A DNA stretch of 64,000 bases from Sinomicrobium pectinilyticum (lineage in GTDB: Bacteria > Bacteroidota > Bacteroidia > Flavobacteriales > Flavobacteriaceae), in the NCBI RefSeq assembly GCF_003725735.1, contig NZ_RJTM01000013.1, positions 1 to 64,000 of the forward strand, written 5' to 3'. The position numbers and the translations under genes were made by a program. A model generated the notes under the pieces. It did not search any database, was not told the origin of the DNA, and saw only the letters and a list, made by a program, of their open reading frames with translations. Positions 36,339-44,209 of this stretch are shown here, one piece after another. Numbering within the stretch: position 1 is the first letter of the stretch; every line of letters begins with the position of its first letter.

Positions 36339-37589
36339 ATGAAACTAAAGCGAGTTGTTGTCACAGGATTAGGAGCTTTGACCCCAATAGGTAATACTGT
36401 GCAGGAATATTGGGAAGGCTTGAAAAACGGCGTGAGCGGTGCTGCTCCCATAACTCATTTTGACGCTTCTAAGTTCAAAACGCAATTTGCTTGTGAGGTT
36501 AAAGATTTCAACGTTACCGATTTTATAGACCGGAAAGAAGCGAGAAAACTGGATAAGTTTTCGCAGTATGCCATAGTGGCCTCGGATGAAGCGATCGCAG
36601 ATTCCGGGATAGAACTGGACAAGCTCGATAAAGCACGAGTGGGTGTTGTCTGGGGTGCCGGTATTGGCGGTCTGGAAACTTTCCAGGAAGAGGTGCTCAA
36701 TTACGGAAAAGGAGACGGGACCCCAAGGTTCAATCCTTTTTTTATCCCGAAAATGATAGCAGATATGGCCCCGGGGCTGATCTCTATCAAACACGGTTTT
36801 ATGGGGCCTAATTATACGACGGTATCTGCATGCGCCTCTTCGGCAAATGCCATGATAGATGCCCTCAATTACATTCGCCTCGGCTATGCCGATGTTATTG
36901 TTTCCGGAGGATCCGAAGCGGCGGTTGCAGCTGCCGGAATGGGAGGATTTAACGCCATGCATGCATTATCTACCCGTAATGATGATCCTAAAACAGCCTC
37001 CAGACCTTTTGATAAAAACCGCGACGGGTTTGTTCTCGGTGAAGGAGCCGGGGCATTGATCCTCGAAGAGTACGAGCACGCAAAAGCACGCGGAGCTAAA
37101 ATATATGCGGAACTGATAGGAGGAGGACTCTCTGCGGATGCATATCACATGACCGCACCACATCCGGAAGGAACAGGGGTGAAAGCCGTAATGAAAAACT
37201 GCCTGGAGAACGCCGGGTTGAAACCCGAAGATGTGGATGCTATAAACACGCATGGAACATCAACTCCCCTGGGAGATGTTGCCGAGCTCAAAGCGATTAC
37301 GGAAGTGTTCGGAGAACATGCGAAAAACATCAATATAAACTCTACCAAGTCCATGACCGGGCATTTGCTGGGTGCGGCAGGAGCAATAGAAGCTATTGCC
37401 TCCATACTGGCCATCCAGCATAAACTCGTGCCCCCGACGATAAATCACAGTACACCGGATGAAAAGATTTCCCCGGAACTGAACCTTACCCTGAATAAGG
37501 CTCAGGAAAGGGATATCAGGGTGGCTATGAGTAATACCTTCGGTTTTGGCGGGCATAATGCCTGTGTAGTGTTCAAGAGACTGGATTAG
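36339..37589 (+). CDS. fabF: Beta-ketoacyl-ACP synthase II
   Basis: FabF condenses malonyl-ACP with acyl-ACP in fatty acid elongation. An in-frame ATG lies at 36288, but the one at 36339 gives MKLKRVVVTGLGALTPIG, the standard N-terminus, and 416 residues. The catalytic triad is C165 (TVSACASSANAM), H305 (NTHGTSTPLGD) and H342 (KSMTGHLLGAAG), all intact. The gene is 16 bp from rnc and surely cotranscribed with it. Confidence 0.96.
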   Translation: MKLKRVVVTGLGALTPIGNTVQEYWEGLKNGVSGAAPITHFDASKFKTQFACEVKDFNVTDFIDRKEARKLDKFSQYAIVASDEAIADSGIELDKLDKARVGVVWGAGIGGLETFQEEVLNYGKGDGTPRFNPFFIPKMIADMAPGLISIKHGFMGPNYTTVSACASSANAMIDALNYIRLGYADVIVSGGSEAAVAAAGMGGFNAMHALSTRNDDPKTASRPFDKNRDGFVLGEGAGALILEEYEHAKARGAKIYAELIGGGLSADAYHMTAPHPEGTGVKAVMKNCLENAGLKPEDVDAINTHGTSTPLGDVAELKAITEVFGEHAKNININSTKSMTGHLLGAAGAIEAIASILAIQHKLVPPTINHSTPDEKISPELNLTLNKAQERDIRVAMSNTFGFGGHNACVVFKRLD

Positions 37590-37605
37590 TATAGGCAGGT
37601 ATTGA

Positions 37606-38337
37606 ATGAAAATTGTTCAGAACATATTAAATTCCCGCTCAGATGAAGACGGGAATTTTTTTTTAGTACTTAAAAAAATACTGGGTTTTAACCCCAAACA
37701 TCTGGACATTTACCGGAAGGCGTTTACGCACCGGTCCGCCAACAGGAAAGACGCTCAGGGCAACCCGGTGAACTATGAACGCCTGGAGTTCCTGGGCGAT
37801 ACGATGCTGAGCACTATTATATCTTACCACCTCTATAAAGAGGTCCCTTCTGGAGATGAAGGATATCTTACCAAAATGAGGTCCAAAATCGTGAGCAGGG
37901 AACACCTGAACGAACTGGGAAAAGACCTGAACCTTATCGCTTACATCAACTCAAAAATATCAAAAGACAGCTTCGGGGACAATATTCACGGTAATCTGTT
38001 CGAAGCGTTACTGGGAGCCATTTACCTGGACAGAGGATATAAATACTGCGAGAGGTTTGTTTATCGCAAAGTTATTGAGCCGTATGTGGATATAGAGCGG
38101 CTGGAAGGAAAAATAATAAGCTACAAGAGCTTTGTTATAGAATGGTGCCAGAAAGAGAAAAAAACATTTCGCTATGAGGTTTATGAGGACAGCGGAAACG
38201 AATCGCTCAAACATTTCTCGGTAAAATTGTTTATAGACGGAAATGTGATCTCCAAAGGCAGGGCAACATCCAAGAAAAAAGCAGAAGAGCAGGCTTCGAA
38301 AAGAGCATATTATGCCTTGCAGGATAAAATGGGGTAA
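37606..38337 (+). CDS. rnc: Ribonuclease III
   Basis: The 243-residue double-strand-specific endoribonuclease has the signature ERLEFLGDTML at 58-68, containing the metal ligands E61 and D65. E133 is in the second catalytic segment GNLFEALLGAIYLDRG. The position matching the second catalytic Asp (D114 of E. coli) is N130. The C-terminal dsRNA-binding domain spans ~170-240 and ends in the typical KGRATSKKKAEEQASKRAYY. It matures rRNA and degrades duplex RNA. It lies in an operon with fabF. Confidence 0.94.
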   Translation: MKIVQNILNSRSDEDGNFFLVLKKILGFNPKHLDIYRKAFTHRSANRKDAQGNPVNYERLEFLGDTMLSTIISYHLYKEVPSGDEGYLTKMRSKIVSREHLNELGKDLNLIAYINSKISKDSFGDNIHGNLFEALLGAIYLDRGYKYCERFVYRKVIEPYVDIERLEGKIISYKSFVIEWCQKEKKTFRYEVYEDSGNESLKHFSVKLFIDGNVISKGRATSKKKAEEQASKRAYYALQDKMG

Positions 38338-38385
38338 ACTAAATCGTTTTCGGACTTTAAATTATAATTAAACCTATAGTTATTG

Positions 38386-38416
38386 TTGCCTAATCTTCTG
38401 TAGAATCATATATTTA
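38386..38416 (+). promoter_or_regulatory. Candidate promoter of the IPExxxVDY-pyk unit
   Basis: TTG (38386-38388), 20 bp, then TATATTTA (38409-38416), one mismatch from TAnnTTTG. It lies 19-49 bp before the start codon at 38435. Confidence 0.6.
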
Positions 38417-38434
38417 CACTTCCATGTACACTAT

Positions 38435-38902
38435 ATGGCTACACTAAAATTGTCAGATGACTTTTATGAACCTACCTGTTCTCTAGTTGCTGTTCATTGC
38501 CCGATGGAAGCATATCGGCTGGCTTATTTTTTAAACTTACATCTCCAGATCGGATTGAGGAGGACTGCCGGGAAAGAACCGAATGAAGGCGACATGTTGT
38601 CCGAATATTACGAATGGGAGAACCGAATGGAAGAAACAGTGTGGAGTCTTATTGTCAATGCTACAAGAACAACGGTTTCATCCGCCGGAAACGCCCTGTT
38701 TCCGTCAGATGTACTGACGATGACAAAGTATCTTATTCCGGAAATGAAAAAAGTAGATTATTTTTTAAAGATAGATAATGCGGAAGGTTATGACATAGAT
38801 AGACAAATAGTACAAAGAATAAATAAAATACCTCGGATAGCTACTGCCTATGAGGTAGATGTAAACCAGCTAAAATCGAAACACAATTTAATTTTTTTAT
38901 AA
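38435..38902 (+). CDS. IPExxxVDY family protein
   Basis: The 155-residue cytoplasmic protein carries the diagnostic motif LIPEMKKVDYFLKI near residues 105-118. The family is named for this motif, is confined to Bacteroidota, and has no known function. The rest is mixed alpha/beta with no signal peptide, membrane segment or recognisable catalytic site. It follows rnc by 97 bp and has its own near-consensus promoter. Its stop codon overlaps the pyk start (TAATG), so the two are translationally coupled. A role tied to pyruvate kinase or to the rnc neighbourhood is possible but not shown. Confidence 0.88.
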   Translation: MATLKLSDDFYEPTCSLVAVHCPMEAYRLAYFLNLHLQIGLRRTAGKEPNEGDMLSEYYEWENRMEETVWSLIVNATRTTVSSAGNALFPSDVLTMTKYLIPEMKKVDYFLKIDNAEGYDIDRQIVQRINKIPRIATAYEVDVNQLKSKHNLIFL

Positions 38903-40332
38903 TGCCAAACAGAAAAAAAACAAAAATTGTTGCCACATTAGGCCCCGCTACAAGCAAGAAGGAAATCCTGAAGGAAATGATAGAAGCGGGAGTAGATGTT
39001 TTCCGTATTAACTTCTCCCATGCCAATTATGAAGATGTAGCGGAACGTATCAGGATGATACGGGAACTGAATGACGAAATGGGATATAATACTTCTATCC
39101 TGGCCGACCTGCAGGGGCCGAAACTGAGGGTAGGTGTCATGGCGGAAGATGTTGTGGTGAACAAAGGAGATGAGATAACCTTTATTACCGGAGAAGAGTT
39201 TAAAGGCACCGGAGAGAAGGTGTACATGAATTACAAGGCATTCCCCAAAGATGTTAATCCCGGTGAACGTATTCTGCTGGACGATGGTAAGCTTATTTTT
39301 GAGGTAGTGAGCACCGACAGGAAAAGTACGGTAAAGGCCAAAGTGATACAGGGAGGGGCATTAAAATCAAAAAAAGGGGTAAACCTACCCAATACCAAGG
39401 TTTCGCTGCCCGCTCTTACGAAGAAGGATATAGAAGACGCTATTTTCGCTATTAAGAACGACGTAGACTGGATTGCGCTCTCTTTTGTGAGGGATAGCCA
39501 GGACCTGCTGGATCTGCAGGAGCTCATCAAAAAGCATTCGGATGAGAAAATCCCGATCATTGCCAAAATAGAAAAGCCCGAGGGTGTAGAGAATATCGAT
39601 AAGATCGTGGCGCATTGCGATGGCCTGATGGTTGCACGCGGAGATCTCGGTGTGGAAGTTCCCGCCCAGGAGGTCCCGCTCATCCAGAAACAGCTTGTAC
39701 TTCGTGCCAAAAAAGCAAGAATACCGGTGATCATTGCTACGCAGATGATGGAAAGCATGATAACCAGCCTTACACCCACGCGTGCCGAGGTAAATGACGT
39801 AGCCAATTCTGTTATGGACGGTGCGGATGCCGTAATGCTTTCTGGGGAAACATCGGTAGGAAGCTACCCGGTACAGGTTATTGAAAAGATGGCCAGCATT
39901 ATAAACAGTGTGGAGCATTCGCCGCTGATCAAAGTACCGCAGGAGCCTCCGCATATACGTACCAAAAGATATATTACCAAATCGGTTTGTTACCACGCTG
40001 CGCTGATGGCAAACGAGATCCAGGCCAAGGTGATATCCACACTTACCAACAGTGGCTATACTGCTTTTCAGATTTCTGCCTGGAGACCTCAGGCGTACAT
40101 CCTTGTCTTTACCTCGAACAAAAGAATAGTTACACAACTCAATTTGCTTTGGGGGGTAAAAGCATTTTACTATGACAGGTATGTATCTACGGACGAGACC
40201 ATAGAAGACGTTAACGGCCTTGCCAGGGAACGGGGATTTGTGGAAACCGGGGATATGATGATAAGCCTTGCTGCGATGCCGATCCAGGAAAAAGGGATGG
40301 TAAATACGCTACGGGTCACGGAAATTCATTAA
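38902..40332 (+). CDS. pyk: Pyruvate kinase
   Basis: Pyk makes pyruvate and ATP from phosphoenolpyruvate and ADP. The 476 residues start with the substrate-binding segment KTKIVATLGPATS, carry FRINFSHANYED, and have the active-site signature IIAKIEKPEGVENIDKI followed by GLMVARGDLGVEVP. The C-terminal domain, the site of allosteric control in relatives, is complete. Its start overlaps the stop of the upstream gene by one base. A bidirectional terminator follows. Confidence 0.96.
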   Translation: MPNRKKTKIVATLGPATSKKEILKEMIEAGVDVFRINFSHANYEDVAERIRMIRELNDEMGYNTSILADLQGPKLRVGVMAEDVVVNKGDEITFITGEEFKGTGEKVYMNYKAFPKDVNPGERILLDDGKLIFEVVSTDRKSTVKAKVIQGGALKSKKGVNLPNTKVSLPALTKKDIEDAIFAIKNDVDWIALSFVRDSQDLLDLQELIKKHSDEKIPIIAKIEKPEGVENIDKIVAHCDGLMVARGDLGVEVPAQEVPLIQKQLVLRAKKARIPVIIATQMMESMITSLTPTRAEVNDVANSVMDGADAVMLSGETSVGSYPVQVIEKMASIINSVEHSPLIKVPQEPPHIRTKRYITKSVCYHAALMANEIQAKVISTLTNSGYTAFQISAWRPQAYILVFTSNKRIVTQLNLLWGVKAFYYDRYVSTDETIEDVNGLARERGFVETGDMMISLAAMPIQEKGMVNTLRVTEIH

Positions 40333-40392
40333 TGTAAGGATACCGGTCCGGATCTCGGATACACTTCCGTTAGAATATAAATACTGTATTAT

Positions 40393-40439
40393 AAAAGCGC
40401 AGCCGGAAATATCGTTACGACATTTCCGGCTGCGCTTTT
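40393..40439. terminator. Bidirectional terminator between pyk and dinB
   Basis: AAAAGCGCAGCCGGAAAT (40393-40410) and ATTTCCGGCTGCGCTTTT (40422-40439) form a perfect 18 bp stem with an 11 nt loop and T-tracts on both strands. The flanking genes converge on it. Confidence 0.92.
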
Positions 40440-40456
40440 CTGTTTGGCATATTTGC

Positions 40457-41539
40457 TCAGAAATCGAATTTCAGCTGCACAGCCACCTGCTCTTCTTTTC
40501 GGGTGTTCAGGTTGGAAAGGGAAATCCCGAGAAGGCGGACGGAATTTTGCAGTTTTTCCTGGTAGAGCAGTTCTTTGGCTGTTTCGAGGATAAGGCTTTT
40601 GTCTGCGATAAAATAGGTAAGGGTTTTGCTTCGTGTTTGCAGGGTGAAATCGCTGTATTTTATTTTAAGGGTTATGGTTTTGCCGGAGATACGGCTGCGC
40701 AGGAGGCGCTGTTCGAGTTCTTCGGCAATGTGTTCCAGGCGTTCGAGCATGAATATTTCGGAAGAAAGGTTTTCGAAAAAGGTCCGTTCCGCACCCACCG
40801 ACTTCGGAATGCGGTCCGGTTTTACGGGGCTGTTGTGGATACCCCGTACGATGTGGTAGTAATGTGTGCCCGACTTGCCGAACTGTTCTTCCAGAAAAGC
40901 GGCGGATTTCTTCTTCAGGTCCTTTCCGGTAAAAATCCCGAGCCGGTACATCTTTTCAGCGGTGACTTTACCCACGCCATAGAATTTTTTAATATCCAGA
41001 TCTTCCAGAAAAGGGATTACTTCTTCCGGGTTTACGGTTTTCTGTCCGTTGGGCTTGTTGTAGTCCGATGCAATTTTGGCTATGAATTTGTTTACGGATA
41101 TCCCTGCGGATGCCGTAAGTCCTGTCTCTTCCAGGATACGTTTCCTTATTTCGGAGGCTATAAGTGTAGCGGAAGGATTTCCTTTTTTGTTTTCAGTGAC
41201 ATCCAGGTAGGCTTCGTCCAGGGACAGCGGTTCCACAAGATCGGTATATTCGTAAAAGATGTTCCTGATTTTCCGCGATATTTCCCGGTAGCGGTCAAAC
41301 CTGGTCTTGACAAAGATGAGGTCCGGGCACATTTTACGTGCAAGGGCACCGCTCATGGCACTGCGTACGCCATATTTCCTGGCCTCGTAGCTGGCCGCGG
41401 CAACAACGCCCCGTTTGTTTCCCCCGCCAACCGCCACAGGTTTTCCGCGAAGGCCGGGATTGTCCATTTGCTCTACCGAGGCATAGAAGGCATCCATATC
41501 GATATGGATAATTTTACGGTATGTAAGGATATCACCCAT
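40457..41539 (-). CDS. dinB: DNA polymerase IV
   Basis: The 360-residue Y-family translesion polymerase has catalytic acids D14 (IIHIDMDAFYASVEQ) and D108/E109 (PLSLDEAYLDVT). The helix-hairpin-helix segment is visible at DIKKFYGVGKVTAEKMYRLG (~170-190), and the little-finger domain follows. The C-terminal tail ends QLKFDF, a likely sliding-clamp binding motif. The gene sits alone, divergent from the CYTH gene, with no SOS box I can recognise. Confidence 0.95.
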   Translation of the reverse strand: MGDILTYRKIIHIDMDAFYASVEQMDNPGLRGKPVAVGGGNKRGVVAAASYEARKYGVRSAMSGALARKMCPDLIFVKTRFDRYREISRKIRNIFYEYTDLVEPLSLDEAYLDVTENKKGNPSATLIASEIRKRILEETGLTASAGISVNKFIAKIASDYNKPNGQKTVNPEEVIPFLEDLDIKKFYGVGKVTAEKMYRLGIFTGKDLKKKSAAFLEEQFGKSGTHYYHIVRGIHNSPVKPDRIPKSVGAERTFFENLSSEIFMLERLEHIAEELEQRLLRSRISGKTITLKIKYSDFTLQTRSKTLTYFIADKSLILETAKELLYQEKLQNSVRLLGISLSNLNTRKEEQVAVQLKFDF

Positions 41540-41588
41540 TATTAGCTAACTTTGGCAAAGTTCCGAAACTTTGGTCAATAAAAAGGGA

Positions 41589-42068
41589 ATGATAGAAACA
41601 GAACGTAAATTTTTGGTGAGATCGGACGGGTTTAAAAAGGAGGCGAAGTCCGCAACCCGTATCGTGCAGGGGTTTTTAAATACGGACCCGGAAAGGACCG
41701 TACGCATACGCATAAAGGGAGATAAAGGCTTTATAACGGTGAAAGGAAAATCAGATGCCGGAGGGATGTCTAGGTACGAATGGGAAAAGGAAATTCCCGC
41801 AGGGGAGGCCGAAGAACTTTTGCTGCTGTGCGAAAAAGGGATCATAGAGAAAACCAGGTACGAGATACCAAACGGAAAACACTTTTTTGAGGTCGATGCG
41901 TTTGCCGGAGAAAATACGGGGCTCATTGTGGCGGAGATCGAACTGTTCTCGGAACAAGATGAGTTTGACAGGCCGGACTGGTTGGGAGAGGAGGTGACCG
42001 GGGACCGTCGTTACTACAATTCGCAGCTGAGCAGGAACCCATACAGCACATGGGATGGGGAGGAATAA
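41589..42068 (+). CDS. CYTH domain protein (triphosphate tunnel metalloenzyme family)
   Basis: The ~159-residue cytoplasmic protein starts with the EXEXK-type signature IETERKFLV, which lines the beta-barrel tunnel. Further charged strands are RTVRIRIKGDKGFITVKGK and VAEIELFSEQDEF. The family hydrolyses inorganic triphosphate or nucleoside triphosphates, or makes cAMP in class IV cyclases; for short bacterial members triphosphatase activity is the usual finding. The frame opens at a TTG at 41571, but the ATG at 41589 has an AAGGGA sequence just before it and begins directly with the signature. Confidence 0.88.
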   Translation: MIETERKFLVRSDGFKKEAKSATRIVQGFLNTDPERTVRIRIKGDKGFITVKGKSDAGGMSRYEWEKEIPAGEAEELLLLCEKGIIEKTRYEIPNGKHFFEVDAFAGENTGLIVAEIELFSEQDEFDRPDWLGEEVTGDRRYYNSQLSRNPYSTWDGEE

Positions 42069-42180
42069 AAAAACCGTCGGGCATTACATGGAATGACCAA
42101 CGGTTCTCTACAATTAACCATTTATTAAAACGAAAACAAAATTTTTCTTCCGGGTCCCTGTGATGTTCCGGGATATGAGC

Positions 42181-42777
42181 TTATACTGCAAAACCCTGTT
42201 TACAGATATATTCCGGTTCCATTAACCCGCGGAGACTGTTGGTTATAAGATATTCCAGCACGGTGTCTTTGTCATAATCATCCAGTAGTTTTTGGGAGAA
42301 GATCACCTCGTCCATACGTAAAAGGTACAATTCGCAAAACAGTTCCAGGCGTATATTCTCTCTCAGTTGCTTTAACTGCTGGGCCTTTTTCAGCAGGTTA
42401 ATGATCGTACCGTATACGATGTCTCTCTTGAAAGCTTCATATTGGGTATACGCCTCCGGATAATATTTCTTCAGTCCGTGCAAAAAAGAGGGATTGAATG
42501 ATTGTAATTTGTCGATCCCCAGTTTGTGGAACCTCACAATACAATAGAGGGGATTGTCTTTCTGCTTTTGCTCAATACAGGCCAGTTCCCGTCTGATGTT
42601 ATTGAGCAGGTACTGAAAACTGGCGGAAACCAGTTCGTGCTTGTTACTGAAATGCTGGTATATGGTCTTTTTTGAAATACCGAGTTCGGCAGCCAGTTGA
42701 TCCATAGTGAAATTTCGGCTGCCGAACCGGGTAAAATTAGCGATAGATAACTTTAAAAACTCTTCTTTGGTTATCAT
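42181..42777 (-). CDS. TetR/AcrR-family transcriptional regulator
   Basis: The 198-residue protein has the TetR helix-turn-helix at ~24-48 (FTMDQLAAELGISKKTIYQH) and an all-helical ligand-binding C-terminus. TetR proteins next to RND pumps usually repress them until a substrate binds. Here the gene is last in the efflux operon, 9 bp after the outer-membrane channel gene, so it is probably cotranscribed and could give feedback. A separate GbsR/MarR regulator heads the same operon. No operator for this TetR protein was identified. Confidence 0.9.
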   Translation of the reverse strand: MITKEEFLKLSIANFTRFGSRNFTMDQLAAELGISKKTIYQHFSNKHELVSASFQYLLNNIRRELACIEQKQKDNPLYCIVRFHKLGIDKLQSFNPSFLHGLKKYYPEAYTQYEAFKRDIVYGTIINLLKKAQQLKQLRENIRLELFCELYLLRMDEVIFSQKLLDDYDKDTVLEYLITNSLRGLMEPEYICKQGFAV

Positions 42778-42786
42778 CTTCCGGTA

Positions 42787-44190
42787 TTATTTCCACCCGC
42801 CTCCCAGTGCTTTGTACAGGGAAATGATGGCATTCAGTTGTTCATACCTGGAATTAATATAGTTTAATTCCGAATTCAGCATTTGTTCTTTCGCTGTCAA
42901 TACTTCGAGGTAGTTGATCATACCATTGTTCAGTAATTCTTCGGAATATTCCGTCGCCAGGGAATAGGCATCCAGTTCTTTTTTGCGGATGTCTATCTTT
43001 TCGGTTTCGGCCTGGTATGTATACAGGGCATCGGAAACTTCTTTGCTTGCGGTTAGCAGGGTTTTCCTGAACTCCAGCAGTGATGCCTCCTGTCTTGCTT
43101 TGGAAGCTTCGTATTCGGACTTTATCTGTCTCCTGTTAAAGATAGGTTGAACTAACCCTCCTGTAATGGTTGCAAAAAGAGATCCGGAGTCCAGCCACTT
43201 GTCAAAGTCTATACTCTGAAAACCTCCCGTAGCGGTAAGCGTCAAGGAGGGATAGAAATTACTTTTGGCCACATTGGTGAGTTCAAAAGCATTGATGAGC
43301 CCGTACTCGGCGGCAACCACATCGGGACGGTTCTGCAGCAATTGTGCAGGGACACCCAGCCTGAGTTCGGTATCGATATTCTGGTTTTCCAGACTGCCTC
43401 TTTCGATAGTCCCGGGCGTTTCCCCCAGAAGAATGCTCATGGTGTTTTCGAGGATCTTTATATTGGCTTTGAGATCCACCAGCAGGGCTTCTGCGGTGTG
43501 AAGCTGTGCTTCGGTCTGTTTTACACCTACTTCGGTTACATTTCCGGCATCTTTAAGGGCCCTGGTGGTTTCGAGGCTGGACCTCCTGTTTTCTATGGTC
43601 TCTTCGGTGATCTTCAGTTGCTCGTCAAGGGCCAGTAACTGGTAATACGCAGAGGCGATGGAAGCTACGAGTTCCGTTTTCACTGCCTGATGGGCCGATA
43701 CGGTTTGCAGGTAAGAAGCCAGAAAAGCCCTGCGGTTGCTTCTTATTTTTCCCCAGATGTCGGCTTCCCAGGAGAGATTTCCGGTAAGCTGGAACTGGTC
43801 TATATGGCCGCTAAAGAAAGATCCGAATTGGCTGTTTTGAGCCAGGAACTGCCGGCTTGCATCAACTCCGATACTGAATGTAGGGAAATACCCGGCCTTC
43901 CCTTGCTTCATGTAAGCTTCTGCAGCGACGATCTGTTGAATGGCTATACGGATATCCAGGTTGTTTTCCAGTCCTTTTTTTATGTGATCCTGTAAGTAAG
44001 GGTCCGTAAAGAGTTCTTCCCAGGAAACGTCTGCCATGGAGATACTGTCTTGCGGCAGTTCGTCCGTACGGTAAAGCCCTTCGGTCTCTTCCACTTCCGG
44101 GCGCTCGTAGGTCTTGGCTACGAAGCAGGATTGCATGAGAAATGCAAACCCTGCTATCGCAGTTATTTTAAAGATTCTTTTATAATTCAT
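42787..44190 (-). CDS. Outer-membrane efflux channel, NodT/OprM family
   Basis: The 467-residue TolC-like lipoprotein forms the exit duct of the RND efflux system. The signal peptide ends AFLMQSC, with C22 as the lipidated residue. Two OEP repeats are visible; one has SIGVDASRQF and SWEADIWGKIRSNRRAF, the other TATGGFQSIDFDKWLDSG and GGLVQPIFNRRQIKSEYE. The conserved LLQNRPDVVAAEYGL motif of the NodT family is present. Its start lies 19 bp after the pump gene's stop codon. Confidence 0.94.
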   Translation of the reverse strand: MNYKRIFKITAIAGFAFLMQSCFVAKTYERPEVEETEGLYRTDELPQDSISMADVSWEELFTDPYLQDHIKKGLENNLDIRIAIQQIVAAEAYMKQGKAGYFPTFSIGVDASRQFLAQNSQFGSFFSGHIDQFQLTGNLSWEADIWGKIRSNRRAFLASYLQTVSAHQAVKTELVASIASAYYQLLALDEQLKITEETIENRRSSLETTRALKDAGNVTEVGVKQTEAQLHTAEALLVDLKANIKILENTMSILLGETPGTIERGSLENQNIDTELRLGVPAQLLQNRPDVVAAEYGLINAFELTNVAKSNFYPSLTLTATGGFQSIDFDKWLDSGSLFATITGGLVQPIFNRRQIKSEYEASKARQEASLLEFRKTLLTASKEVSDALYTYQAETEKIDIRKKELDAYSLATEYSEELLNNGMINYLEVLTAKEQMLNSELNYINSRYEQLNAIISLYKALGGGWK

Positions 44191-44209
44191 ATCTTATCGT
44201 ATGGTGTTG

